Shown here in pieces: positions 1 to 7,633 of a DNA stretch of 60,768 bases. Location of the stretch: NCBI GenBank assembly GCA_910579435.1, contig CAJTVF010000009.1, positions 1 through 60,768 of the forward strand, in the 5' to 3' direction. The notes below the pieces were generated by a model, which had not been told where the DNA came from, did no database searches, and worked only from the letters and a program-made list of their open reading frames with translations. Position 1 is the stretch's first letter. Each line of letters opens with the position of its first letter. This DNA comes from an uncultured Oscillibacter sp. (GTDB taxonomy: Bacteria; Bacillota; Clostridia; Oscillospirales; Oscillospiraceae). The translations under genes were made by a program, and so were the position numbers.

Positions 1-51
1 GAAATTTCTGGCGCAAATCTGCACACGTTGATTTAATCAGTGCTTCCTTAA
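1..51. repeat. Repeat family A, partial copy (right end)
   Basis: Matches the right part of the 167-bp family A element seen complete at 26453-26619, ending in the shared terminus CAGTGCTTCCTTAA. The left part lies outside the window. Its last bases overlap the start of the next family A fragment at 48. Confidence 0.8.
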
Positions 52-110
52 GGAAGCACTGAATAAATCCCCACGCACGTCTTGCCGCCAAATTTTCCGT
101 CTGGACTGCG
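48..110. repeat. Repeat family A, truncated copy (left end)
   Basis: Starts with the family terminus TTAAGGAAGCACTG and continues as a diverged left half, then stops where another family A copy begins at 111. The abutting copies suggest repeated insertion into the same site. Confidence 0.65.
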
Positions 111-440
111 TTAAGGAAGCACTGATTTAATCCCCGCGCACATCTTTACGCCATAAATTTCCGCTGATCTGCGTCAGAAAATCTTGAAATCCGCCAGGAT
201 TCCTGCAATTTTCTTCCTTGCCAGCAAAAATTTCTGGCGCAAATCTGCACGCGTTGATTAGGCCTTGTTTGAAAATTGGCGGAATGCCCAACGGTGAGAG
301 ATTTTTTCGCCAATCAAGGCAAATTTTCGCGGGCGGGCTGACGCCCGGCAAGAAAATTTAACGCAGAGTGGCGGAAAAAGATCCGCCGTTTTGGGCGTTT
401 TGCCATTTTTCAAACAAGGCCTAAATCAGTGCTTCCTTAA
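111..440. repeat. Repeat family A, copy split by a family B element
   Basis: A full-length family A element whose two parts, 111-260 and 422-440, flank a family B element. Removing B together with one TA restores the usual right terminus GATTAAATCAGTGCTTCC. Family A ends are perfect inverted repeats of about 22 bp (TTAAGGAAGCACTGATTT...). No reading frame is conserved among copies, so it is a non-autonomous MITE- or REP-like unit. Confidence 0.85.
261..421. mobile_element. MITE-like element, family B, 161 bp, nested in family A
   Basis: Terminal inverted repeats GGCCTTGTTTGAAAA and TTTTCAAACAAGGCC are flanked on both sides by TA, the target duplication made by IS630/Tc1-mariner transposases. 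The interior contains GGCGGAAAAAGATCCGCC. The copy at 3262-3422 has the same length in the opposite orientation. It encodes no transposase. Confidence 0.8.
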
Positions 441-530
441 AAAACCTTGAAATCCGTCATCCAATCAACGCAGTCCTGGCGGAAAAAGATGCCCCAAGAC
501 GGCGTTTTGCCATTTTTCAAACGAGGCCTG
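441..530. repeat. Degenerate family A and B debris
   Basis: Short pieces resemble family A (CCTTGAAATCCGTCA near 445) and the right end of family B (TTTTTCAAACGAGGCCT near 513-529). Neither has an intact partner end. Nothing else was seen between here and the sigma-factor promoter. Confidence 0.5.
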
Positions 531-574
531 ACCTGTCCGGCAGAAAATTGCAAGGACAATTCGTCAAAATTCCC

Positions 575-606
575 TGTAACGTTCCACCCCTCCGGGGGAT
601 ATATAG
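575..606 (+). promoter_or_regulatory. Candidate ECF-type promoter for the sigma/anti-sigma operon
   Basis: TGTAACG at 575-581 looks like an ECF -35 element and lies about 16 bp before GGATATATAG at 597-606. ECF operons often autoregulate, which fits its place about 50 bp upstream of the sigma gene. The match is by eye. Confidence 0.45.
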
Positions 607-652
607 ACAGAAACGGGGCCGGGCAGGGCCTGGCGAAAGAGGGTGAGCTCCT

Positions 653-1144
653 TTGGAGGACATGGAAAAAGTCTATCAGCGGCATGCCCAGACGGTTTAC
701 AAATTCCTCCTGGCCCAGTGCCATGACCCGGGCCTCGCCGAGGAGCTGACCCAGGAGACCTTTTACCAGGCCGTCAGGTCTGTAGACCGCTTTGACGGGT
801 CCTGCAAGGTCTCCGTCTGGCTCTGCCAGATTGCCAAGCATTTATGGTTCCAGCACCTGCGCAAGCGGAAGCGGGAGGCCCCGGTTCCCCCGGAGGACCT
901 TCCCGAAGCCCCCGGACCCTCGGCGGAGGAGGGGCTTTTGGAGCGGGAGGGCCGGATGGAGCTTCTCCGGCTGGTCCACCGCCTGCCGGAGCGCCAGCGG
1001 GAGGTGGTGTACCTCCGGGCCTTTGGGGGCTTGAGCTTCCGGGAGATCGGGGACGTATGCGGAAAGACGGAGACCTGGGCCCGGGTGACCTTTTACCGGA
1101 GCAAGGAGAAACTCAGGAACGGAGGCGCGAACGATGAAGAATGA
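653..1144 (+). CDS. ECF-family RNA polymerase sigma factor
   Basis: Short sigma-70-family protein (163 aa from TTG 653, or 160 from ATG 662). Region 2 (about residues 8-70) carries the AEELTQETFYQAV helix that contacts core RNA polymerase and the -10. Region 4 (about 108-155) has the PERQREVVYLRAF and SFREIGDVCGKT helix-turn-helix that reads the -35. There is no region 1 or 3, as usual for ECF factors. GAGGGTGAG lies at good distance before TTG 653, while GGAGGA sits too close to ATG 662, so the TTG start is preferred. The 3' end overlaps the anti-sigma gene by 11 bp, so the two are probably translationally coupled. Confidence 0.9.
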   Translation: MEDMEKVYQRHAQTVYKFLLAQCHDPGLAEELTQETFYQAVRSVDRFDGSCKVSVWLCQIAKHLWFQHLRKRKREAPVPPEDLPEAPGPSAEEGLLEREGRMELLRLVHRLPERQREVVYLRAFGGLSFREIGDVCGKTETWARVTFYRSKEKLRNGGANDEE

Positions 1145-2195
1145 TTTAACCTGCGGCGTGGTGCGGGATTTGTTGCCCAGCTATGTGGAAAACCTCCTGG
1201 GGGAGGAAGCCCGGGCGGCGGTGGAGCGGCACCTGGAAGCCTGCCCGGCGTGTACGGCGGAAAAAGAGGCCATGACCGCCCCGGCGGTAAGGACGGAGGA
1301 GCCGGAGAAAGAGGTGGACTTCCTGAAACAGGTGAAGCGGGCGAACCGGAAGCGGATTATCGTGTCGGTAACCGCCACCGCCGTGGGCCTCCTGGCGGCG
1401 CTGGGGCTGAAGGTCTTCGTCATCGGCACGCCCCTCCAGGCCCAGTCCGTGGCGGTGACGGAGATCCGGCAGACAGACCATGTCCTCTATGTGTCGTTGA
1501 TGTCCGTGAGTTCGGGCAGCGCCTTCCACGGCTGGAAGGTGGAGGTGGAGGACGGGGCCGCCTCCATCTACGCGAGAGATGTGCTGGCCTCGCCGCTGTT
1601 CCGCGACGGCGGCGGTATTGTGGGCGTCTCGCTGGACCTGGTGCGGGAGGTCTGGCTGGGAGGGGTCTCCGGGCGGCTGATTTGGAAAGAGGGCCTGGTG
1701 ATCTCGCCCAAAACACAGGACCTGATCGACGCGAAAACGCCCTATTGCGGCGACGCCTCCGCCATGGGGCGGCTGATCGATTTGCTGGAGATCCGGCAGA
1801 GGCTGGGACCATGCACCTTTTCCCTGCATACCAGCAATGAGCCCTACCGGCTGACGGTGGACTTTACGGAGCCCGTCAATTTCAGCAGCGGCCAGTGGCG
1901 GCTGATGCGGGCCTACCTGTACCAGCTTCTGGCGCTGGTGGAAAACCTGGACGAGGTGGAGTACACCTATGTGTCCAACGAGGCTGGCGGCAGGACGAGC
2001 GCGGACCGGGTCCGGAGCGGCAGCGTCACAAAGGAGAACGCCACAGAGGCCCTGCGGACGATGACGCAGGCTTACAACCAGGTCCACGGGACCGACTGGC
2101 CGGTCAGAAAGAGCGTCAAGGACTACGCGGCCGGCCTCCTGGACTACCAGCGCATGGTAGCCGTCCTGCGGGACAGCCTGGGCTATATGGAATAA
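1134..2195 (+). CDS. Zinc-finger (zf-HC2) membrane anti-sigma factor
   Basis: 353 aa. The N-terminus has the anti-sigma zinc-finger pattern, with Cys7, His33, Cys37 and Cys40 (RHLEACPAC) as likely zinc ligands. A single membrane helix at about 74-97 is followed by a roughly 250-residue extracytoplasmic domain that I do not recognise. This is the standard layout for a protein that holds its partner ECF sigma factor at the membrane until a signal arrives. The start overlaps the sigma gene, which identifies the partner. The inducing signal cannot be read from sequence. Confidence 0.85.
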   Translation: MKNDLTCGVVRDLLPSYVENLLGEEARAAVERHLEACPACTAEKEAMTAPAVRTEEPEKEVDFLKQVKRANRKRIIVSVTATAVGLLAALGLKVFVIGTPLQAQSVAVTEIRQTDHVLYVSLMSVSSGSAFHGWKVEVEDGAASIYARDVLASPLFRDGGGIVGVSLDLVREVWLGGVSGRLIWKEGLVISPKTQDLIDAKTPYCGDASAMGRLIDLLEIRQRLGPCTFSLHTSNEPYRLTVDFTEPVNFSSGQWRLMRAYLYQLLALVENLDEVEYTYVSNEAGGRTSADRVRSGSVTKENATEALRTMTQAYNQVHGTDWPVRKSVKDYAAGLLDYQRMVAVLRDSLGYME

Positions 2196-2199
2196 CGCA

Positions 2200-2232
2200 A
2201 AGCGCCCCGCCTGTCAACCAGGCGGGGCGCTT
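2200..2232. terminator. Bidirectional terminator
   Basis: A 14-bp stem, AAGCGCCCCGCCTG paired with CAGGCGGGGCGCTT, with a 5-nt loop. It lies between the anti-sigma gene and the convergent SDR gene and is followed by TCCTTT. Confidence 0.85.
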
Positions 2233-2271
2233 CCTTTCGCATTTGACCTCTCCTGTTCTTGGAGGCAGGGC

Positions 2272-3006
2272 TCACACCACAAAGCCCCCGTCGGCGGCCA
2301 GCACCTGCCCGGTGATGAACGCCGCCTTTTCCGAGGCCAGGAAGGCCACGGCCTCCGCGACGTCCTCCGGCCTCCCCAGGCGGCCCAGGGGGGTCTCCTC
2401 CGCCAGCATGCGCCGGGTGTCCTCTCCCAGGACCCGCACCATGTCCGTCTCCACGCACCCAGGGGCCACGCAGTTCACCCGGATGCCCGACGGGGCCAGC
2501 TCCAGGGCCAGGGAGCGGGTGAGGCCGATGACCCCCGCCTTTGTGGCGGCGTAGGCCGCCTCGCAGCTGGCCCCCCGGAGGCCCCACATGGAGGAGATGT
2601 TCACAACGCACCCCCGCTTCTCGCTGAGCATGTGGGGCAGGACCGCCAGGACGGCGTTCCGGGGCCCGGTGAGGTTCACCGCCAGGAGGCGGTCCCAGGC
2701 CGCGTCGTCCAGGTCCTGAAAAAGCCCCTGGCGGGAGATCCCCGCGTTGTTGACCAGCAGCTCCACGGGGCCCAGCTCCTCCGACGCGGCCCGGACGCAG
2801 GCGTCCGCGGACTCCCGGTCCGCGATGTCGGCCTGAAAGGCCATGGCCGCCCGCCCCTGGGCCCGGAGCTCCCGGACCAGGCTTTCAGCGGCGTCCCGGC
2901 GTTCCAGATAGTTGACGCAGACGGCCCAGCCCTCCCGGGCCAGGACGGCGGCGACGGCCCTCCCGATGCCCCGGGAGGCCCCGGTGACCAGGGCGGATCT
3001 TCTCAT
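2272..3006 (-). CDS. SDR-family NAD(P)H reductase, FabG-like, possibly EF-P 5-aminopentanone reductase
   Basis: 244 aa, a complete classical short-chain dehydrogenase. It has the nucleotide motif TGASRGIG (8-15), NNAG (86-89), catalytic Ser138/139, Tyr152 and Lys156, and a C-terminal ITGQVLAADGG. It is monocistronic and not beside fatty-acid genes, so a role in fatty-acid elongation is not supported by context. The segment SSMWGLRGASCE just before the catalytic Tyr resembles the corresponding segment of B. subtilis YmfI, which reduces the 5-aminopentanone on elongation factor P. That link is from memory, and a generic FabG role cannot be excluded. Confidence 0.85.
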   Translation of the reverse strand: MRRSALVTGASRGIGRAVAAVLAREGWAVCVNYLERRDAAESLVRELRAQGRAAMAFQADIADRESADACVRAASEELGPVELLVNNAGISRQGLFQDLDDAAWDRLLAVNLTGPRNAVLAVLPHMLSEKRGCVVNISSMWGLRGASCEAAYAATKAGVIGLTRSLALELAPSGIRVNCVAPGCVETDMVRVLGEDTRRMLAEETPLGRLGRPEDVAEAVAFLASEKAAFITGQVLAADGGFVV

Positions 3007-3074
3007 GGGCTCAGCTCCTTTTTCGCTTTATAGGGGCAGTATAGCAGAAAAAAAAGAAAAGCGCAAGAAAGGGC

Positions 3075-3103
3075 TTGACAAATGGAGAGAGTTCGTGTAT
3101 CTT
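3075..3103 (+). promoter_or_regulatory. Promoter of tRNA-Val
   Basis: TTGACA (3075-3080), a 17-bp spacer and TATCTT (3098-3103), placing the start just before the tRNA at 3119. Confidence 0.75.
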
Positions 3104-3118
3104 ATATATGTTCGTTTC

Positions 3119-3195
3119 GGACGATTAGCTCAGCTGGCTAGAGCACCTGCTTGACGTGCAGGGGGTCACAGGTTCGAGTCCTGTATCGTCCACCA
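3119..3195 (+). tRNA. tRNA-Val (anticodon GAC)
   Basis: Acceptor arms GGACGAT and ATCGTCC pair fully, followed by ACCA encoded in the DNA. The anticodon loop TTGACGT sits on stem CTGC/GCAG, giving anticodon GAC. The T arm holds GGTTCGAGTCC. It is a single gene with its own promoter and terminator. Confidence 0.97.
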
Positions 3196-3201
3196 GATTC
3201 A

Positions 3202-3235
3202 AACCTTAGAGCCTCAACGGCTCTAAGGTTTTTTC
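3202..3235 (+). terminator. Intrinsic terminator after tRNA-Val
   Basis: Stem AACCTTAGAGCC/GGCTCTAAGGTT with a small loop, followed by TTTT. It begins 7 bp after the CCA end. Confidence 0.9.
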
Positions 3236-3261
3236 CTGTTTGCCGGGAAGCGGTTTCCCTA

Positions 3262-3422
3262 GGCCTTGTTTGAAAAAAGTCTAAACGCCCAAAACGGCGG
3301 ATCTTTTTCCGCCACTCTGCGTTAAATTTTCTTGCCGGGCGTCAGCCCGCCCGCGAAAATTTGCCTTGATTGGCGAAAAAATCTCTCACCGTTGGGCATT
3401 CCGTCAATTTTCAAACAAGGCC
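3262..3422. mobile_element. MITE-like element, family B, 161 bp
   Basis: Second complete family B copy, opposite in orientation to the one at 261-421, with ends GGCCTTGTTTGAAAA and TTTTCAAACAAGGCC flanked by TA on both sides. It fills most of the gap between tRNA-Val and the convergent rqcH gene. Confidence 0.85.
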
Positions 3423-3455
3423 TAGGCCCTGTTCACAAAAGCCCAAACAGGATTC

Positions 3456-3480
3456 GCCCCGCCAACCATGCCGGCGGGGC
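3456..3480. terminator. Hairpin between tRNA-Val and rqcH
   Basis: GCCCCGCC (3456-3463) pairs with GGCGGGGC (3473-3480). TTTT follows on the plus side. The minus side after rqcH lacks a clean T run, so it may be a weak terminator for rqcH. Confidence 0.55.
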
Positions 3481-3491
3481 TTTTCCACGCC

Positions 3492-5231
3492 CTATTTCAC
3501 CCGCAGCCGCTTCACCGCGGCTTCCTCCGGCGTGACGTTCACGGTGCGGCAGGTCGTGTAAATCACCATGCCCGGCCGCCCTCCGGCGGGCTTTTTCACG
3601 TTCCGGACCTCCGTGTAATCCACCGGGACGTTCCCGCTCTCCCGGGCCTGGGAGAACCAGGCCGCCAGCATCGCCGCCTGGACGATATCCTCCTCCGCGG
3701 GAGCCTGCCCGGCACAGCGGAGGATGACATGGGAGCCGTGGATCTTCTGGGTGTGGAGCCAGAGGTCCCGGCGGTCCGCGTCCTTCAGGGTCAGCTTGTC
3801 ATTCTGCCGGTTGTTCCGGCCCACCAGCACCCGGAGGCCGGAGCTGGTACGGAACTCCCAGGGGGCGGCGGGGCGGGATTTGTCCTTTTTGCCCTTCCCC
3901 TGCTTTTTGAGAAAGCCCGCCTCCCGCAGCTCGGCGCGGATGTCCAGGAAATCCTGCTCCGTCTCCGCCTGGGCGATTTCCGCCAGGACGCTTTCCAGGT
4001 ACTCCAGGTCCCGCCGGGCCAGGTCCATCTGCTCCCGGAGATACTTTTCCGCCGTCTTGGCCTTGGCGTAGCGCTTGTAGTATTTGGCGGCGTTCTGCTG
4101 GGGCGTCAGCAGGGGGTCCAGGGGAACGGTGACGGGGGCGTTATCCTCATAGTAATTCTCGCACTCCAGGCGGGACTGGCCCCGCTCCATCCGGTAGAGG
4201 CTGGCGGTGATCAGATCCCCCTGTATCCGGAGCTTGTCCCGGTTCTGGGTCTCGGCGTATTCCTTCTCCTGGAGGGCCAGCTTCCGCCGGAGGCGGTCCC
4301 GGGCCGTTGCGGCCGCCCGGAGAAGGTCCGCCCCCCGCTGGCGGGCGCGCTCCTGCCGCTCCCGGGCCTCATAGAAGGCGTCCAGCAGGGCGGAAAAGCT
4401 GGGGTAGGCCACGCTCTCCGCCGCGCCGCCGTACTGGCCCACGGGGACGCAGGCGAAGTCCAGGGGCTTGCCGTCCCGGAACAGGCACACGGGGGTGAAG
4501 CGGTTCTCCCGGACCCGGCCGGAGAACTCCTCCAGGGCCCGCCACAGGGGGCCGGGGCCGCCCAGCTGGAAGACCCGGGTATCCGCGTCCCCCGCCGCCC
4601 GGAACCCAAGCTCCCGGGCCATGAGGGGGGAGAGGCCGAAGTACTGGTCCAGCAGGAAGCCGTCCAGGGTCTTTTCCGCCGGGGCGGCGGCGAAGCGGGC
4701 GGCGAAGCCCTCCTCCGTCTCCTCCAGAAAGGGCAGACGGCCCGTGGAGGCGGGGGGCTGGTAGAAGAGGCCCGGCAGGACCTGGCGCGCGGCGGACATG
4801 TCCGCGTCCACCCGGCGGAGGCTGTCGATGACCCGGCCCTCCCCGTCCAGAAGAATGAGGTTGGACCGCCGGCCCATGGCCTCCAGCACCAGCGTCCGCT
4901 TCCCGGACCGGCCCAGCTCGTCGGAGGCGTCGAACTCGATGCTTACCAGCCGCTCCAGGGGGGGCTGGGCCAGGCCCGCCACCCGGGCCCCGGCGAGGTG
5001 CTTTCGCAGCAGCATGCAGAACATGGGCGGCTCCGCCGGGTTGTCCCGGGCCAGCTCCGTCAGCTGGAGGCGGGGAGCCCCCGCTCCGGCGTTCAGCAGC
5101 AGCCGCTTTCCTCGGAAGAGGAGGACCACCTGGTCCCGGGCGGGCTGCTGCACCTTGTCCACCCGGAGGCCCAGAAGCTGGGGCCGCAGCTCCTCCACCA
5201 CGGCCTGTAAGCAGATCGCGTCAATTGCCAT
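3492..5231 (-). CDS. rqcH: Rqc2 homologue RqcH (NFACT ribosome quality-control factor)
   Basis: 579 aa with the NFACT order: an N-terminal NFACT-N domain (about 1-270) with MFCMLLRKHL and GRRSNLILL, a long charged coiled-coil region (about 280-440), then an NFACT-R/RNA-binding domain (about 455-550) with DLWLHTQKIHGSHVIL. In B. subtilis RqcH binds obstructed 50S subunits carrying peptidyl-tRNA and adds a C-terminal alanine tail that marks the peptide for proteolysis. Older annotations call this family fibronectin-binding protein. It is the last gene of an rsmA-(57 aa)-mrnC-rqcH operon and its start overlaps the mrnC stop by 11 bp. Confidence 0.93.
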   Translation of the reverse strand: MAIDAICLQAVVEELRPQLLGLRVDKVQQPARDQVVLLFRGKRLLLNAGAGAPRLQLTELARDNPAEPPMFCMLLRKHLAGARVAGLAQPPLERLVSIEFDASDELGRSGKRTLVLEAMGRRSNLILLDGEGRVIDSLRRVDADMSAARQVLPGLFYQPPASTGRLPFLEETEEGFAARFAAAPAEKTLDGFLLDQYFGLSPLMARELGFRAAGDADTRVFQLGGPGPLWRALEEFSGRVRENRFTPVCLFRDGKPLDFACVPVGQYGGAAESVAYPSFSALLDAFYEARERQERARQRGADLLRAAATARDRLRRKLALQEKEYAETQNRDKLRIQGDLITASLYRMERGQSRLECENYYEDNAPVTVPLDPLLTPQQNAAKYYKRYAKAKTAEKYLREQMDLARRDLEYLESVLAEIAQAETEQDFLDIRAELREAGFLKKQGKGKKDKSRPAAPWEFRTSSGLRVLVGRNNRQNDKLTLKDADRRDLWLHTQKIHGSHVILRCAGQAPAEEDIVQAAMLAAWFSQARESGNVPVDYTEVRNVKKPAGGRPGMVIYTTCRTVNVTPEEAAVKRLRVK

Positions 5232-5637
5232 GGGCGTCCTCCTCCATCATCGCGCAAAACAGGTCGTTGATCCGCTCCGTCTCCCCCCGGAGGTAGAGCC
5301 AGCCCAGCAGCGCCTCCAGGGCCGTGGCCTCGCTGTACTGGGCCCGGCTGGCGTGGCGGGGGACGGTGTGGATCTGGGCGTTCCGACCCCGGCGGAAGAC
5401 GCCCCGCTCCTCCTCCGTCAGAAGGGGGAGGATTTTCTCCGCCTTCTCCGCCTGGGACTCGGCGCAAACCAGGCTGACTGCGGCCCGGTGCATTCCCCGG
5501 CCCGTGGCCCCGCCGTGGGCGCAGAGCCAGGCGCGGACCAGCAGCTCAAACACCGCGTCCCCCATGTGGGCCAGGCCAATGGAGCTGATCTCCAGGAGCC
5601 GGTCCCGGGGAAGGCTGGGCTGAAAATAATTTTCCAT
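5221..5637 (-). CDS. mrnC: Mini-ribonuclease III (23S rRNA maturation)
   Basis: 138 aa, an RNase III catalytic domain without a dsRNA-binding domain, typical of Mini-III. The signature HMGDAVFELLVR carries catalytic Asp27, and EATALEALLGWLYL carries the second acidic set. RGRNAQIHTVPRHAS is a conserved substrate-contact region. The family trims 23S rRNA precursor ends in Firmicutes. The ATG at 5637 is chosen because AAGGAGAT lies 6 bp upstream; a longer TTG-initiated frame would begin upstream of that site and span it. It overlaps rqcH by 11 bp. Confidence 0.93.
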   Translation of the reverse strand: MENYFQPSLPRDRLLEISSIGLAHMGDAVFELLVRAWLCAHGGATGRGMHRAAVSLVCAESQAEKAEKILPLLTEEERGVFRRGRNAQIHTVPRHASRAQYSEATALEALLGWLYLRGETERINDLFCAMMEEDAHGN

Positions 5638-5670
5638 CGTGATCTCCTTTTTCAAGTTCCCCGCGCTCCG

Positions 5671-5844
5671 TCAATACCGCAGAACATAGTACACAACGTA
5701 TACCCAGCTCATCAGGCCGTGTATAACGGCCCAGCCCACGGAATGCCAGTTGGTATAGCTGATGACCATTGCCAGGGCGCTTCCGAATGTAACGCCCGTT
5801 TTCACGGACTTTTCCACAATCTGAATCTTATTCTTCTCTTCCAT
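5671..5844 (-). CDS. Small membrane protein, 57 aa, in the rsmA-mrnC-rqcH operon
   Basis: A short frame running ATG-to-TGA on the minus strand with a strong site, AAAGGAGAT, just upstream. The N-terminus is charged (MEEKNKIQIVEKSVK). It is followed by two hydrophobic segments, TGVTFGSALAMVISYT and a Trp/Tyr-rich stretch ending MSWVYVVYYVLRY, suggesting two membrane helices. It sits tightly between rsmA (16 bp) and mrnC (33 bp). I do not recognise the family. The ribosome site, frame and spacing make it a credible gene, and its function is unknown. Confidence 0.75.
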   Translation of the reverse strand: MEEKNKIQIVEKSVKTGVTFGSALAMVISYTNWHSVGWAVIHGLMSWVYVVYYVLRY

Positions 5845-5860
5845 TCGGATCTCCTTTTTC

Positions 5861-6718
5861 TCAAAGCCGCTTTCGCAGCGCCGCCGCCAACCGGGCGAAG
5901 TCTTCCAGGGTCAGCCTCTCCCCCCGGACAGAGGGCGGGAGGCCGCAGTCCTCAAGCGCCGCCTGGACCGCCTCCCGGCCCATCTCCGGCAAAGCGGCGG
6001 CGAGGCTGTTGGCCAGGGTCTTCCGCCGCAGCAGGAAGGCCCCCCGCACTACCCGGAAGAAAAACGCCTCGTCCCCCGCCTCCACGGCGGGCTTCACCCG
6101 CCGGACGCAGCGCAGGACGGCGGAGTCCACCTTGGGGGCGGGGAAGAATTTTGCCGCGGGAACGTCGAAGAGGACCTCCGTCTCCATGTGGTATTGCAGC
6201 CAGAGGGTAAAGGCCCCGCCGTCCGAGGAGCCCTGGGGAGCCGCCAGCCGCCGGGCCACCTCCTTTTGGAGGAGCACGGTGACGCTCTCAAAGCAGGGGG
6301 CCTCCGCCAGCTTCGTCAGCACCGGAGTGGTGATGTTGTAGGGGAGGTTCGCGCAGACCAGGGGCCGGAGGCCCGGGAGCTTCTCCGCCGCCAGGGCCTG
6401 GAGGTCCAGCCGCAGCGCGTCCCCGGGGATGATCTCCACGTTGTCATAAGGGGCCATGGTCTCCGCCAGCACGGGGAGGAGCCTTTTGTCCAGCTCTATG
6501 GAGACCACCTTTCCCGCCCGGCCCGCCAGCTCCGCCGTCAGGCATCCCACGCCCGGCCCGATTTCCAGCACGCCGCAGGTCCTGTCCGCCCGGGAGGCGG
6601 CGGATATTGCCGCCGGGACATCCGGGTCGATAAGGAAGTTTTGTCCCATAGACTTGGTGAAGTGGAAGCCGTGCCGCCCCAGCAGGGCGCGGAGGGTCTC
6701 CCGGTCACAGAGATTCAT
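5861..6718 (-). CDS. rsmA: 16S rRNA (adenine1518/1519-N6)-dimethyltransferase
   Basis: 285 aa, full length for RsmA/KsgA. It shows the SAM-binding motif EIGPGVGCLT (52-61), the N-terminal SMGQNFLID, the catalytic NLPYNI (124-129), and FFPAPKVDSAV. The enzyme dimethylates two adjacent adenines of helix 45 in 16S rRNA late in 30S assembly. It appears to be the first gene of the operon that continues to mrnC and rqcH, a grouping centred on rRNA maturation and ribosome quality control. Confidence 0.96.
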   Translation of the reverse strand: MNLCDRETLRALLGRHGFHFTKSMGQNFLIDPDVPAAISAASRADRTCGVLEIGPGVGCLTAELAGRAGKVVSIELDKRLLPVLAETMAPYDNVEIIPGDALRLDLQALAAEKLPGLRPLVCANLPYNITTPVLTKLAEAPCFESVTVLLQKEVARRLAAPQGSSDGGAFTLWLQYHMETEVLFDVPAAKFFPAPKVDSAVLRCVRRVKPAVEAGDEAFFFRVVRGAFLLRRKTLANSLAAALPEMGREAVQAALEDCGLPPSVRGERLTLEDFARLAAALRKRL

Positions 6719-6761
6719 GGCTCGTCCGCCTTTCGGTTTGTTTTTTCACGGTGGATTCGGG

Positions 6762-7308
6762 TCAGCCGTTTCCGGCGGGAAGGAAGCGGAAGGACTGAAT
6801 CAGCCAGCGGCCGTCCTCCTCCCGGGGGGTCAGCTCCCGGACCACTTCGCCCTCCTCATGCCACAGGGCTTCCGGGCGGAGGCGCGCCGTATCGCCGTCC
6901 CGGACGCCCTCCGCAGCCTCGAACCAGCCGGGGCCGTAATCGCTGGTGAAGTTATAATACGCGTCGTAGTCCGGGAGGTATAAAATCCAGCCGGTATTCT
7001 TCAAATCCGCCGAGGTAATTCCGGCGCAGGCCTCCAGGGTCTCGTCTACCGCCGTCCGGTTTCCCATAGGCATTGAACGCCTCGTTGACCTGGGCCAGCT
7101 CTTCCTCCGTCAGGGGCGTCCCCTCCAGAGGGGGAATCCCCCGCGCGGAGGCCGGGCCCTCCGGCTCGTCCGGCGAAGTATCCTCCGGCGGCTCCTCCGC
7201 CGGCCGGACGGTTTGAGGCGGGTCCGCAGTCTCCTCCGGGCCCCTTTCCGCCCCGCAGGCCGTCAGCGCCAGGGAAAGCAAAAGCAGTATCAATAAACGG
7301 ATGTTCAT
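6762..7308 (-). pseudogene. Lipoprotein gene broken by a one-base frameshift
   Basis: The 5' part (from ATG 7308, after AGGAGG) encodes a lipoprotein signal peptide, LLILLLLSLALTACG, then a Pro/Glu-rich linker and EEELAQVNEAFNAYG. The frame then runs into unrelated sequence, while the overlapping frame continues as GNRTAVDETLEACAG to a stop at 6762. Dropping one G from the GGG near 7060 joins the halves into a protein of about 181 aa ending QSFRFLPAGNG. This is either a recent real mutation or a sequencing error. The family is not recognised. It lies upstream of rsmA on the same strand. Confidence 0.7.
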
Positions 7309-7341
7309 GCCGTCCTCCTGTTTCTTCACGCGTCCGCAATT

Positions 7342-7508
7342 TTAAGGAACCACTGATGAAATCCCCGCACACAGCTTCACGCCATAAATTCCCGCTGGAC
7401 TGCGTTGGAAAATCTTGAAATCCGTCAGGATTCCTGCGATTTTCTTCCTTGCCAGCAGAAATTTCTGGCGCAAATCTGCACACGTTGATTTAATCAGTGC
7501 TTCCTTAA
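7342..7508. repeat. Repeat family A, complete 167-bp copy
   Basis: Starts TTAAGGAACCACTGATG and ends CAGTGCTTCCTTAA. The left end belongs to the GATGAAATC variant also seen at 41872. It lies between the lipoprotein and the CAT-like gene, with no frame conserved in other copies. Confidence 0.85.
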
Positions 7509-7579
7509 AGGACAGTATAACACAACCGCACCCGCGATTCAATTCTTTTTCCGGAACAAAGCATGAAGGGGGGAGAGCC

Positions 7580-7607
7580 TTGCAATTTCCGTCCCGTCTG
7601 GTATACT
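7580..7607 (+). promoter_or_regulatory. Promoter of the CAT-like gene
   Basis: TTGCAA (7580-7585), a 16-bp spacer and TATACT (7602-7607), with a ribosome site AGGAGGG 14 bp further on. Confidence 0.6.
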
Positions 7608-7633
7608 GTCCTCATAAGAAAGGAGGGTTTTCC

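Noticed and set aside
2272..3006. Fatty-acid synthesis FabG as the firm function
   Set aside because: The fold is FabG-like, but no fab genes adjoin it and the GASCE segment points to the EF-P-modifying reductase, so I left the symbol blank.
3492..5210. Long open frames antisense to rqcH and to several other genes
   Set aside because: In GC-rich DNA the antisense of real genes often lacks stops. These have no ribosome sites and the opposite strand encodes recognised families.
7055..7066. Programmed -1 frameshift at GGGAAAC in the lipoprotein gene
   Set aside because: The two halves require a +1 shift (or one base deleted), not -1, so the slippery heptamer is not in the right frame.
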